Source: an uncultured Paracoccaceae bacterium (GTDB taxonomy: Bacteria; Pseudomonadota; Alphaproteobacteria; Rhodobacterales; Rhodobacteraceae). Taken from it: DNA of 19,484 bases. The stretch is taken from positions 1 through 19,484 of the forward strand of contig CAKZNY010000171.1 of NCBI GenBank assembly GCA_937132145.1. Direction: 5' to 3'. The notes beneath the pieces were generated by a model. That model did not search any database and was not told the DNA's origin. It saw only the letters and a list, made by a program, of their open reading frames with translations. This document shows positions 10,398 through 16,902 of this stretch, piece after piece; positions within the stretch are counted from its first letter, which is position 1; each line of letters begins with the position of its first letter. The position numbers and the translations under genes were made by a program.

Positions 10398-10493
10398 GGG
10401 GGGCTGGATTTATTTTGGTTCGATTAATGCATGTTTAGTACCATCTAGCGAGATGCCGCTTATGTTTTGTGCAACTTCTCGCCAGAGGATGAT

Positions 10494-12059
10494 TTACGTA
10501 AGCGCCGCCGGAGCCGTTTTCGCGCGCCGCACAATCAACTTGTTCAGCGCGTTTACATAGGCTTTGGCCGACGCCACAACCGTGTCTGTATCCGAGGATT
10601 GGCCGGTTACAATCTTGCCATCCTCCTCCATCCGGACACTCACGGTTGCCTGTGCATCTGTGCCTTCGGTCACCGCATGCACCTGATAAAGCGCCAGCTT
10701 TGCATCATGCGGAAACACCATTTTGATAGCGTTGAAAACCGCATCAACAGGACCGTCACCAGTGGCCGTAACCTTGTGCGATTCCCCGCCGACTTCCAGC
10801 GTCAGATCCGCCGTTTGCGGACCCTCCGTGCCACAAACCACACGCAGGGTTTTCACCTGAATGATATCGTTGGGGGTGTTTGCATCACTGTCCGTCATCA
10901 GCGCGATCAGGTCATCATCAAAGATTTCCTTCTTGCGATCGGCCAGCGCCTTGAACCGCACGAACACATCCTTCAACTGGTTGTCGCCCAGCGAATACCC
11001 CAAGTTCTCCAACTTGGAGCGCAACGCCGCACGTCCGGAATGCTTACCCATCACCAGCACGGTTTCAGACAACCCGATGTCTTCGGGCCGCATGATCTCG
11101 AACGTGCCGGAATGTTTCAGCATGCCGTCCTGATGAATTCCGCTTTCATGGGCAAAAGCATTCTTGCCCACGATCGCCTTGTTGAACTGCACAGCAAAAC
11201 CGGAAACGGTGGCCACCAGCCGCGAGGCCTGCATAATCTTCGTCGTATCAATATTATTGTGATACGGCATGATGTCGTGGCGAACCCGCATCGCCATCAC
11301 CACCTCTTCAAGTGCTGTGTTCCCCGCGCGCTCTCCAAGTCCGTTGATCGTGCATTCAATCTGCCGCGCACCCGCGTCAACCGCAGCCAAAGCGTTCGCG
11401 GTGGCCATGCCCAGATCGTTGTGGCAGTGCGTGGCGATTACGATCTCGTCCATGCCCGGCACACGTTCCAGCAACATGCGGATAATGTCTGCACTTTCGC
11501 TCGGGGCGGTATAGCCAACCGTGTCGGGTATATTAATCGTCGTGGCACCAGCCTTGATCGCAATTTCACAAACCCGCACCAGATAGTCGTCTTCGGTGCG
11601 CGTCGCATCCATCGGCGACCACTGCACATTATCGCAAAGATTGCGTGCATAGGTGACCGTATCGTGGATTCTCTGCGCCATTGTATCCATATCCATCTGC
11701 ACCTGAAATTCACGGTGCAGCGGCGATGTGCCGATGAATGTGTGAATACGCGGTTGGCGCGCATTTTTCACAGCCTCCCAACAGCGATCAATATCCCCGA
11801 AACTCGCCCGCGCCAGACCGCAAATCACGGTGTTCGGGGCCGCCTTGGCGATTTCTGTGACCGCCTCGAAGTCACCTTCCGAGGCAATCGGGAAACCCGC
11901 TTCGATAATATCGACACCCATCTCGTCAAGAAGCGAGGCGATCTCGATCTTCTCGCTCAATGTCATTGTCGCACCCGGGCTTTGCTCGCCGTCACGCAAG
12001 GTTGTGTCAAAAATCAGGACGCGATTCTTTTCGGACGGCTTATTTGTTTTGATAGTCAT
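10494..12059 (-). CDS. leuA: 2-isopropylmalate synthase
   Basis: Condenses 2-ketoisovalerate with acetyl-CoA, the first committed step of leucine synthesis, in the cytosol. The 521-residue long form starts with the catalytic FDTTLRDGEQSPG (17-29). THCHNDLGMA (209-218) supplies metal-binding histidines, and NGLGERAGNTALEE (238-251) is a further family signature. The C-terminal allosteric domain that binds leucine runs from about residue 395 (IIQVKTLRVVCG and TATGDGPVDAV are visible). AAGGA lies nine bases before the ATG. Upstream lies a leucine-rich leader peptide with alternative hairpins, implying leucine-responsive control in addition to feedback inhibition. No other leu genes are adjacent, and mreB follows on the same strand after 177 bases. 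Homocitrate and citramalate synthases are relatives, but motif set, length and the leader favour LeuA. Confidence 0.96.
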   Translation of the reverse strand: MTIKTNKPSEKNRVLIFDTTLRDGEQSPGATMTLSEKIEIASLLDEMGVDIIEAGFPIASEGDFEAVTEIAKAAPNTVICGLARASFGDIDRCWEAVKNARQPRIHTFIGTSPLHREFQVQMDMDTMAQRIHDTVTYARNLCDNVQWSPMDATRTEDDYLVRVCEIAIKAGATTINIPDTVGYTAPSESADIIRMLLERVPGMDEIVIATHCHNDLGMATANALAAVDAGARQIECTINGLGERAGNTALEEVVMAMRVRHDIMPYHNNIDTTKIMQASRLVATVSGFAVQFNKAIVGKNAFAHESGIHQDGMLKHSGTFEIMRPEDIGLSETVLVMGKHSGRAALRSKLENLGYSLGDNQLKDVFVRFKALADRKKEIFDDDLIALMTDSDANTPNDIIQVKTLRVVCGTEGPQTADLTLEVGGESHKVTATGDGPVDAVFNAIKMVFPHDAKLALYQVHAVTEGTDAQATVSVRMEEDGKIVTGQSSDTDTVVASAKAYVNALNKLIVRRAKTAPAALT

Positions 12060-12085
12060 TTTAAGAATTCCTTAGCATGTGATTT

Positions 12086-12146
12086 GGTATAAGGCGCGAA
12101 AGTTCTCCTCTGAGCGCGCGCGCCGATATACCGGCTCGCTCAGAGG
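12086..12146 (-). promoter_or_regulatory. leuA leader RNA with two mutually exclusive hairpins
   Basis: Reading the minus strand, segment A (12146-12137, CCTCTGAGCG) pairs perfectly over 10 bp with 12116-12107, with a further 4-bp stem inside (12135-12132 with 12125-12122). The competing structure pairs 12132-12127 plus 12124-12119 with 12098-12093 plus 12091-12086, i.e. 12 bp around a small internal loop. The two use the same central bases and cannot coexist. The first hairpin contains the last leucine codon and stop codon of the leader peptide. A ribosome reaching the stop would melt it, whereas one stalled on the leucine run would let it form. This is the geometry of ribosome-mediated attenuation. 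Neither stem is followed by a U-run, so the downstream output is unresolved. Confidence 0.6.
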
Positions 12147-12232
12147 CTGCTAAGAAGTAGAAGGAGGAGCGCAGAAAGACCGCCAGCTGTCGCCGCAGTC
12201 GATTTCAGTGTAATATGCGCGTGTCTACTCAT
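12140..12232 (-). CDS. leuL: leuA leader peptide, leucine-rich (30 aa)
   Basis: A 30-codon reading frame 80 bases upstream of leuA on the same strand. It starts MSRHAHITLK and ends ALLLLLLSSL. Nine of 30 residues are leucine, six of them consecutive at codons 22-27 (CTC CTC CTT CTA CTT CTT), followed by Ser-Ser-Leu and TGA. The stop codon lies inside the strong downstream hairpin. A run of codons for the end-product amino acid just before alternative hairpins is the classic sign of an attenuation leader peptide. No ribosome site is visible before the ATG; a TATAGT box at 12240-12245 suggests a leaderless or nearly leaderless start. In-frame GTG codons at 12241 and 12250 are alternatives. The symbol is by analogy with leu leader peptides. 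Confidence 0.8.
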   Translation of the reverse strand: MSRHAHITLKSTAATAGGLSALLLLLLSSL

Positions 12233-12239
12233 GGATCGC

Positions 12240-12245
12240 ACTATA
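12240..12245 (-). promoter_or_regulatory. Candidate -10 box for the leu leader transcript
   Basis: TATAGT on the minus strand matches five of six bases of the -10 consensus and would place the transcript start at about 12233-12234, next to the leader-peptide ATG at 12232. No convincing -35 was found 16-18 bases upstream, where the region is A/T-rich, so an activator or another promoter may be used. Confidence 0.3.
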
Positions 12246-12334
12246 CGCACTCAAATCGAGAAATAAAGTGCTATTCGCATAAAATACCGCCACACCATGG
12301 CTGCGACAAAATGGTAACATTACATGTCATTCCC

Positions 12335-12362
12335 TTGACGCATACCAGATATGCATTAAATG
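12335..12362 (+). promoter_or_regulatory. Candidate promoter for the 101-aa protein gene
   Basis: TTGACG (12335-12340, five of six to the -35 consensus) is followed after 16 bases by TAAATG (12357-12362, a weaker -10). Transcription would start about 60 bases before the ATG at 12433. The rest of the divergent interval to leuA (12246-12334) shows no other feature I can support. Confidence 0.35.
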
Positions 12363-12432
12363 CACTACTGGAGCGTCTAAAAAATGCCATATTGCAGAAC
12401 ACACTCTTTTAGTTAAACGAGAAGGACGGCGT

Positions 12433-12738
12433 ATGTTCGATTACGTTGATTCAACGGCTTTTGCCAACGACCAAGGTGCCCGTGCCCAGAAACTGTTCGC
12501 AGCAGTTGTTCTGGCAGCCCTTGACGATGCAATCGCCGATGACAAAAAATACGGCAATGGCCCTGAGGTTATTGCACGCTGGGCGCGCTCGCGCGATGGC
12601 CGTGAAGTACTTATGTGCGCAGGCATCGACCCAAATGAGCGTTGCGTCAAAGGCATGATGGAATTCGTTGGCCGCGGGGTCCGAACATCAGTGGCCTTGT
12701 CGCGTGAAGAAAGCGAACGTCAAGCCGCAGCGGCTTGA
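12433..12738 (+). CDS. Small conserved-looking protein of unknown function (possibly DUF6280)
   Basis: A 101-residue soluble, probably helical protein with no signal peptide or membrane segment. Visible features are an Ala-rich helix (KLFAAVVLAALDDAIADDKK, about 20-39), the GNGPEVIARWARSRDGREVL stretch (41-60), an AGIDPNERCVKGMMEFV segment and an acidic/Arg C-terminus. I believe it matches a small Rhodobacterales family annotated as DUF6280, from memory and not checked. AAGGA lies six to seven bases before the ATG. It is a single-gene unit with a possible promoter upstream and a strong terminator 20 bases after the stop. The function is unknown. The RWARSRDGREVL and IDPNE segments hint at nucleic-acid or protein binding, but no known fold is evident. 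Confidence 0.85.
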   Translation: MFDYVDSTAFANDQGARAQKLFAAVVLAALDDAIADDKKYGNGPEVIARWARSRDGREVLMCAGIDPNERCVKGMMEFVGRGVRTSVALSREESERQAAAA

Positions 12739-12760
12739 TTTATATAGCATATTCTTAAAA

Positions 12761-12786
12761 ACGGGTTCTTAGGAGCCCGTTTTTTT
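12761..12786 (+). terminator. Rho-independent terminator, probably bidirectional
   Basis: ACGGGTTC and GAGCCCGT form an 8-bp stem (one G-T pair) around a 4-base loop, followed directly by six further Ts. On the minus strand the same stem is followed by TTTTTAAG, so it could also end the lipoprotein gene whose stop is at 12798. Confidence 0.85.
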
Positions 12787-12797
12787 GCGCCAAAATT

Positions 12798-13091
12798 TCA
12801 ACAAGAAACCCGTGCGTCAGCCATCGCCTGATCCCCTAAAAACGTGCTGTTTATAACCGTACATCCCGTTGCCCGCTCCATCGCGATTATGGCACGAGGA
12901 CCGATCATGGCAAAGGTCGGTAGAACTTCAAAGTTCATGCGGATAGCCCGCACGTCATCGCCCAAAACGTAAACATCGAATACCGATCCCTCGACAGTAA
13001 TCCGCACCGGCGCGACACTGCTAAAGCGCAGCCCGGGGGAGGAACACGCCACTAGCGTCAGAAAAATACACATAAAAATAGAGAATCGCAC
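12798..13091 (-). CDS. Small putative lipoprotein of unknown function
   Basis: From the GTG at 13091 this is a 97-residue protein beginning MRFSIFMCIFLTLVACSS: a short signal peptide with a lipobox LVAC, so Cys16 would be lipidated after processing. The mature part is about 80 residues with a beta-rich look (VRITVEGSVFDVYVLGD) and an MNFEVLPTFAMIGPRAIIAME stretch. It ends in a cysteine, with another at TGCTV, possibly a disulfide pair in the periplasm. The frame extends to a TTG at 13121, but that puts ten polar residues before the signal peptide and lacks a ribosome site. Neither start has a strong Shine-Dalgarno. It follows the other lipoprotein gene by about 70 bases on the same strand and ends next to a bidirectional terminator. 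Confidence 0.65.
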   Translation of the reverse strand: MRFSIFMCIFLTLVACSSPGLRFSSVAPVRITVEGSVFDVYVLGDDVRAIRMNFEVLPTFAMIGPRAIIAMERATGCTVINSTFLGDQAMADARVSC

Positions 13092-13158
13092 GTGGGTTCC
13101 ATTTGCTGAAAACCCCGACAATACGATTAAAATGTTAATTATATCTTAAAGGTGTTGT

Positions 13159-13752
13159 TCACCCGTCGATATTTTGCCCCTCGTCGTCCTCATAAACGTA
13201 ACTGGTCGTCACGTTGGGCAGCTCTGCAAAATATTTCATGATCGTCCCGGGGAAATACGTTGTCGGGAAGTTCGCGAACATCGGCACCCCGTTCAAAACG
13301 GATGACGCTGAAATAGCGCAGCGCAATTTCGCCGTCTTACCTTGCGCCACCGCCCGCTGAAAAATCAGTTCCGCAATTTCGGGCGATACCTGAATTTCCT
13401 GCACCACCACATAATACCCGCGCCGAGCATGGTAGGATTTGTAGTATTCGACCATCGCCGGATGCATACCGTAATTCACGTCCCGCGCATTCGGGCTGGT
13501 CGAGTGTCGAAACGTTCCCGCCGGATCATACAAAACCTGCTGTGAAGCGTTGATCAAAATGCCGGTATGCTCGGCAAAATCGCCATTCTCGTTAACCATC
13601 GTCATCAGCGTAATCGAGCTGGGCAACGGGCTGACATAAGCCGCCGCCTGAATTTCCATGGACGAGGCCACCGGTGCATTCCGCTCGGACCCCGCGCAAG
13701 CCATGAGCACGAAAAGCGACATGATTGAAATAACTGTGCGAAACTTAAACAA
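13159..13752 (-). CDS. Lipoprotein with possible permuted NlpC/P60-like (LRAT-type) site
   Basis: A 197-residue lipoprotein: signal peptide 1-18 with lipobox LMAC and lipidated Cys19, then a globular domain. EHTGILINASQQVLYDPAG (61-79) and KLRCAISASSVLNG (142-155) resemble the His-then-Cys order of circularly permuted papain-like NlpC/P60 or LRAT hydrolases, with His62 and Cys145 as candidate catalytic residues. This is a fold guess from motif order, not a confirmed family match. The start is TTG, supported by AGGAG six bases upstream. There is no in-frame ATG before the signal peptide. It lies downstream of the coxIV terminator, so it probably has its own promoter between 13753 and 13810. 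Such a site would suggest amide or ester cleavage in the envelope. Confidence 0.75.
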   Translation of the reverse strand: MFKFRTVISIMSLFVLMACAGSERNAPVASSMEIQAAAYVSPLPSSITLMTMVNENGDFAEHTGILINASQQVLYDPAGTFRHSTSPNARDVNYGMHPAMVEYYKSYHARRGYYVVVQEIQVSPEIAELIFQRAVAQGKTAKLRCAISASSVLNGVPMFANFPTTYFPGTIMKYFAELPNVTTSYVYEDDEGQNIDG

Positions 13753-13810
13753 GGCGCTCTCCTGAAAACATCAGGCGACCCTAATCAATATTACCAATAA
13801 GGGAAACACC

Positions 13811-13837
13811 AAAAGAAAAGGCGCCGAAATTGGCGCC
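13811..13837 (-). terminator. Rho-independent terminator of the oxidase subunit IV gene
   Basis: On the minus strand GGCGCC (13837-13832), a 6-base loop, GGCGCC (13825-13820) and then TTTTCTTTT. It lies 24 bases past the stop of the 44-residue subunit gene and before the lipoprotein gene. Confidence 0.8.
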
Positions 13838-13861
13838 AAATCATCACAATATAGTATCGTT

Positions 13862-13996
13862 TCAGGTGCTGGTGATAGCCAGAAATACCAAGACGCCGAT
13901 GCAAATATATGCTGTCCATTTGCCCAGCTTCAAAAAACCATCATAAGTTTTTTCCTGGTCAGCGATATCCATGGAACCGTGTTTGTGATCTGACAT
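13862..13996 (-). CDS. coxIV: aa3-type cytochrome c oxidase subunit IV (44 aa)
   Basis: A 44-residue membrane protein beginning MSDHKHGSMDIADQEKTYDG and continuing into FLKLGKWTAYICIGVLVFLA. The polar N-terminus, the D-x-x-x-Q-E-x-T-Y/F-x-G-F pattern and a single C-terminal membrane helix (about 27-43) match the bacterial aa3 oxidase subunit IV found in alphaproteobacteria such as Paracoccus and Rhodobacter. It packs against the oxidase core; its role in catalysis is thought to be minor. GGGAGAG lies about four bases before the ATG. The gene is a single unit with its own terminator, away from the genes for subunits I-III, which is usual for this subunit. Confidence 0.9.
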   Translation of the reverse strand: MSDHKHGSMDIADQEKTYDGFLKLGKWTAYICIGVLVFLAITST

Positions 13997-14083
13997 TTTA
14001 CTCTCCCGTGTTTGGTGTTTACCGATTTTGCCACGTAATCGGTTTGAATGAAAGCATGTTTACCTGCGGCTCTTCGTCGTGGT

Positions 14084-15106
14084 TCAAATTTTCTGCCAAA
14101 GCCAGGCATCATCCGCACGGCGTTCGCGCCGGATAACACCGTTCTGGTGCAGGTGATTAAGATGCCCGTAGGCCTCTACCAACGCCAAACCATATTCGCC
14201 GTCACCGATTTTACGTTTGAACAACGGCGAAAAACATTCCGCTGCCGTATACGGTGTTTCAAGATGTTTCTCTAATCGTATCAACGCACTGTGATGGTTA
14301 TCAATCAACTGGATCATACGATCCGGCAGGCCGGTAAACGGTAACTTATGCCCCGGTAAAACGAAATGCTTGTCATGCGCCATGGCCCCCAGCCGCTCGC
14401 AGCTTTCCAACCAATCCCCGACAGGGTCGGCTTCCGGCTCGGTTGCGTAAACCCCCAGATTCGACGAAATCCCTGCGATTACCTGATCGCCAGAAATCAC
14501 CAGATCATCATCCAAGCTCCACAGCGTTGCATGTTCCGGCGCGTGTCCGTGTCCGATATGCACCTCCCAACGTCGCCCGCCAATGGTCAGAATATCGTCC
14601 TGTTTGATCCGCTGAAAGCCCAACGGCATCGGCGCGACCACATCGGCAAAATTGAATGGCCGCTCGGCTTTACGCTTGTCATAAACCGCGCTGTCCATTC
14701 CAGCCGCGCGGTAAAACGCCAAGGTTTCCTTGGGCCAGACCGATTGAACATCCAGCGTCAACATTCGGGAAAACAGCCACGCCGTGCGCGTCGTCCACAG
14801 CTCCGCGCCGTGATCCGACTGCAACCACCCCGCCATGCCCATATGATCGGGGTGGTGATGCGTCACCAACACCCGCGAGATCGGCTTGCCTTGCAGCGGC
14901 CCGGCCATCAGCTTTTCCCAAATCGCACGCCCGCGCTTGCTGTTGAAACCGGTGTCGATCACCGTCCAGCTATCGCCATCATCCAGCGCATAAACATTAA
15001 CATGGTCGAGCCGCATCGGCAGCGGCATCCGCATCCAGAGGACACCCTCGGCCAGCTCGGTGGCCTCGCCCTCAACCGGCGGTTCCGTGTGGGGGAAATG
15101 TATCAT
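14084..15106 (-). CDS. Metallo-beta-lactamase-fold hydrolase
   Basis: A 340-residue cytosolic MBL-fold protein. The metal motif HHHPDH is at 83-88 (preceded by VLVT). HIGHGHAPEHATLWS near 193-207 supplies another His ligand, LVISGDQV holds the bridging Asp, and FVLPGHKLPF holds the last His. From about residue 270 a helical C-terminal domain (SALIRLEKHLETPYTAAECF) resembles the winged-helix tail of LACTB2-like or glyoxalase II-related hydrolases. No signal peptide is seen. AAGGA lies about nine bases before the ATG, 12 bases after the stop of the acyl-CoA dehydrogenase gene, so the two are almost certainly one operon. A thioesterase or hydroxyacyl-thioester hydrolase role would fit this partnership, but the substrate is not readable. 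Confidence 0.9.
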   Translation of the reverse strand: MIHFPHTEPPVEGEATELAEGVLWMRMPLPMRLDHVNVYALDDGDSWTVIDTGFNSKRGRAIWEKLMAGPLQGKPISRVLVTHHHPDHMGMAGWLQSDHGAELWTTRTAWLFSRMLTLDVQSVWPKETLAFYRAAGMDSAVYDKRKAERPFNFADVVAPMPLGFQRIKQDDILTIGGRRWEVHIGHGHAPEHATLWSLDDDLVISGDQVIAGISSNLGVYATEPEADPVGDWLESCERLGAMAHDKHFVLPGHKLPFTGLPDRMIQLIDNHHSALIRLEKHLETPYTAAECFSPLFKRKIGDGEYGLALVEAYGHLNHLHQNGVIRRERRADDAWLWQKI

Positions 15107-15118
15107 GTTAATAATTCC

Positions 15119-16834
15119 TTAAGCACCAAGAGCATCCGCATCCAGCGCGTATAGGCTCGAGGCCCCTTCCCGCGCCGCACTACAAAGCCCGTCAACCTGT
15201 TGCATTGTTTGGCGAATATGGAAACGCGCAAAAGGCATCCGGCTTGCATCCACCATCGCCGCCTTTAGCAAATAATGCCCCCCTAGCGCCAGTGCAAACG
15301 CCCGCAAAAACGGCGCAGCACCTGCAAACCGGTCATTCATCGGCGCATCCACCATCCAGTGGATCGTTGCCTTCAAACACGCCTCCGCCCCTGTCAGAAA
15401 CGCCGCTAGATCCGGTGTTTCCGCCTCGGCCGTCTTCACTGTCAGGCTGATTTCATCCAATATGGCAAAGGCCGCCGCGCCGCCGTCCTTCAGTTTGCGC
15501 CCGACCATATCCATGGCCTGAATGCCGTTCGTGCCCTCATAAATTGTTGTAACCCGCACATCACGATAAAACTGCGCCGCGCCGGTTTCCTCGATATATC
15601 CCATGCCGCCATGCACCTGCACGCCGATCTCGGCGACCTGACAACCTGTATCAGTGCCGAACGCCTTGGCAATCGGGGTCAAAAACGCGGCACGCGCGGC
15701 TTGCGTTTTCGCCGCGTCACCATCCAACCCTTTGGCCAGATCGGAGCTGATCGCCGCATCCAGAATGATTGCCCGTGCACTCAACGTTAGCGTTTTCATC
15801 GTCATAATGTTGCGCCGCACATCCGCATGATCCAGAATCGTGCCCGTGCCACCCTCAATCGGACTACGCCCCTGCTTGCGCTCGGTTGCATATTCCAACG
15901 CCTTTTGCGTCGCCGCCTCTGCCTGACTAAGCCCCTGAATACCCACGCCAATCCGCGCGTTATTCATCATCGTGAACATCGCGGCCATGCCGCCGCCCTC
16001 AGGCCCGATCATCCAGCCAGTTGCGCCCGCGAACTCCATAATAGCCGTCGGAGAACCATGAAGCCCCATCTTGTGCTCAAGACTAATCGCGCTCGCATTA
16101 TTCGCCACACCCGGATTGCCATCCGCGTCCGGCAAAAACTTAGGCACCAGAAACAAGCTGATCCCCTTGGTCCCCGCCGCCGCATCGGGCAATCGCGCCA
16201 GCACCAGATGGCATATATTCTCGGCGATATCGTGATCGCCCCAGCTGATGAAAATCTTCTGACCGGTGACCGAATACGTCCCGTCACCATTGTCCTCGGC
16301 CTTCGATCGCAACGCCCCGACATCGGATCCCGCCCCCGCTTCCGTCAGGTTCATCGTCCCCGTCCACTGCCCCGAAATCAACTTCGGTAGATACAGTGCC
16401 TTGATCTCGTCACTCGCATGATGCTCCAACGCTTCGATCTGGCCCTGTGTCATCAACGGGTTAAGGGCCAGCGACAAACACGCGCTGCTCATCATTTCGC
16501 CCACACACGACGTTAACGCCAATGGCAAACCCATGCCGCCAAATTCAGGATCACCCGACATGCCGACCCAGCCACCCTCGGCAATCGCCTTGTATCCAGC
16601 CTCAAATCCGGGCGAGCAACGTGTTACCCCGTTCTCCAAATATGCCGGATGCAAATCCCCCGCGACATTCAGCGGTGCCAGAATTTCCTCCGACAATCGC
16701 GCCGCCTCGCCAAGGATCGCCACGGTCATATCGGGCGTCGCCTCGGCGAACCGCTCCGTTTGTGAAATCCGTCCCGCATCCAGAACTTTGTCCAGATAAA
16801 AGGCCATTTCCTTGACCGGCGCGCGATACGGCAT
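15119..16834 (-). CDS. Long acyl-CoA dehydrogenase (DmdC-like)
   Basis: A 571-residue FAD-dependent acyl-CoA dehydrogenase of the long subfamily that includes DmdC (3-methylmercaptopropionyl-CoA dehydrogenase of DMSP breakdown) and other Rhodobacterales paralogues. The N-terminal MPYRAPVKEMAFYLDKV is typical. TMNLTEAGAGSDV (160-172) and GQKIFISWGDHD (191-202) contact the flavin and substrate. VQVHGGMGYIEE (406-417) is followed by TIYEGTNGIQAMDM (430-443), where Glu433 is the expected catalytic base. Residues from about 450 form the extra C-terminal domain of this subfamily. The ATG has AGGGG six to seven bases upstream. The operon partner is the MBL protein. Because roseobacters carry several paralogues, the actual substrate (DMSP-derived or ordinary fatty acyl-CoA) cannot be fixed from sequence. 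Confidence 0.9.
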   Translation of the reverse strand: MPYRAPVKEMAFYLDKVLDAGRISQTERFAEATPDMTVAILGEAARLSEEILAPLNVAGDLHPAYLENGVTRCSPGFEAGYKAIAEGGWVGMSGDPEFGGMGLPLALTSCVGEMMSSACLSLALNPLMTQGQIEALEHHASDEIKALYLPKLISGQWTGTMNLTEAGAGSDVGALRSKAEDNGDGTYSVTGQKIFISWGDHDIAENICHLVLARLPDAAAGTKGISLFLVPKFLPDADGNPGVANNASAISLEHKMGLHGSPTAIMEFAGATGWMIGPEGGGMAAMFTMMNNARIGVGIQGLSQAEAATQKALEYATERKQGRSPIEGGTGTILDHADVRRNIMTMKTLTLSARAIILDAAISSDLAKGLDGDAAKTQAARAAFLTPIAKAFGTDTGCQVAEIGVQVHGGMGYIEETGAAQFYRDVRVTTIYEGTNGIQAMDMVGRKLKDGGAAAFAILDEISLTVKTAEAETPDLAAFLTGAEACLKATIHWMVDAPMNDRFAGAAPFLRAFALALGGHYLLKAAMVDASRMPFARFHIRQTMQQVDGLCSAAREGASSLYALDADALGA

Positions 16835-16902
16835 ATAAAACCCCTGTTTTGTTCTTTACCAAACGACGTTAGTTCAGTTATTGCGGCACTGAAACATCAA
16901 AC

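Noticed and set aside
10442..10455. CATCT/AGATG hairpin downstream of leuA as its terminator
   Set aside because: The stem is five weak pairs and is not followed by Ts on the minus strand.
10467..12092. 541-codon plus-strand open frame opposite leuA
   Set aside because: It lies antisense to a clear leuA, has a low-complexity Arg/His-rich translation, no ribosome site and no recognisable domain. It is a shadow of GC-rich codon bias.
12107..12146. Strong hairpin before leuA as an intrinsic terminator
   Set aside because: No U-run follows; the bases after it are AGAACTTTCGC on the minus strand. It is better explained as one arm of alternative leader folding.
14366..15154. 262-codon plus-strand open frame opposite the MBL gene
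   Set aside because: The translation is Arg/His/Pro-rich with no motifs, while the minus strand encodes a full MBL protein with all metal ligands.
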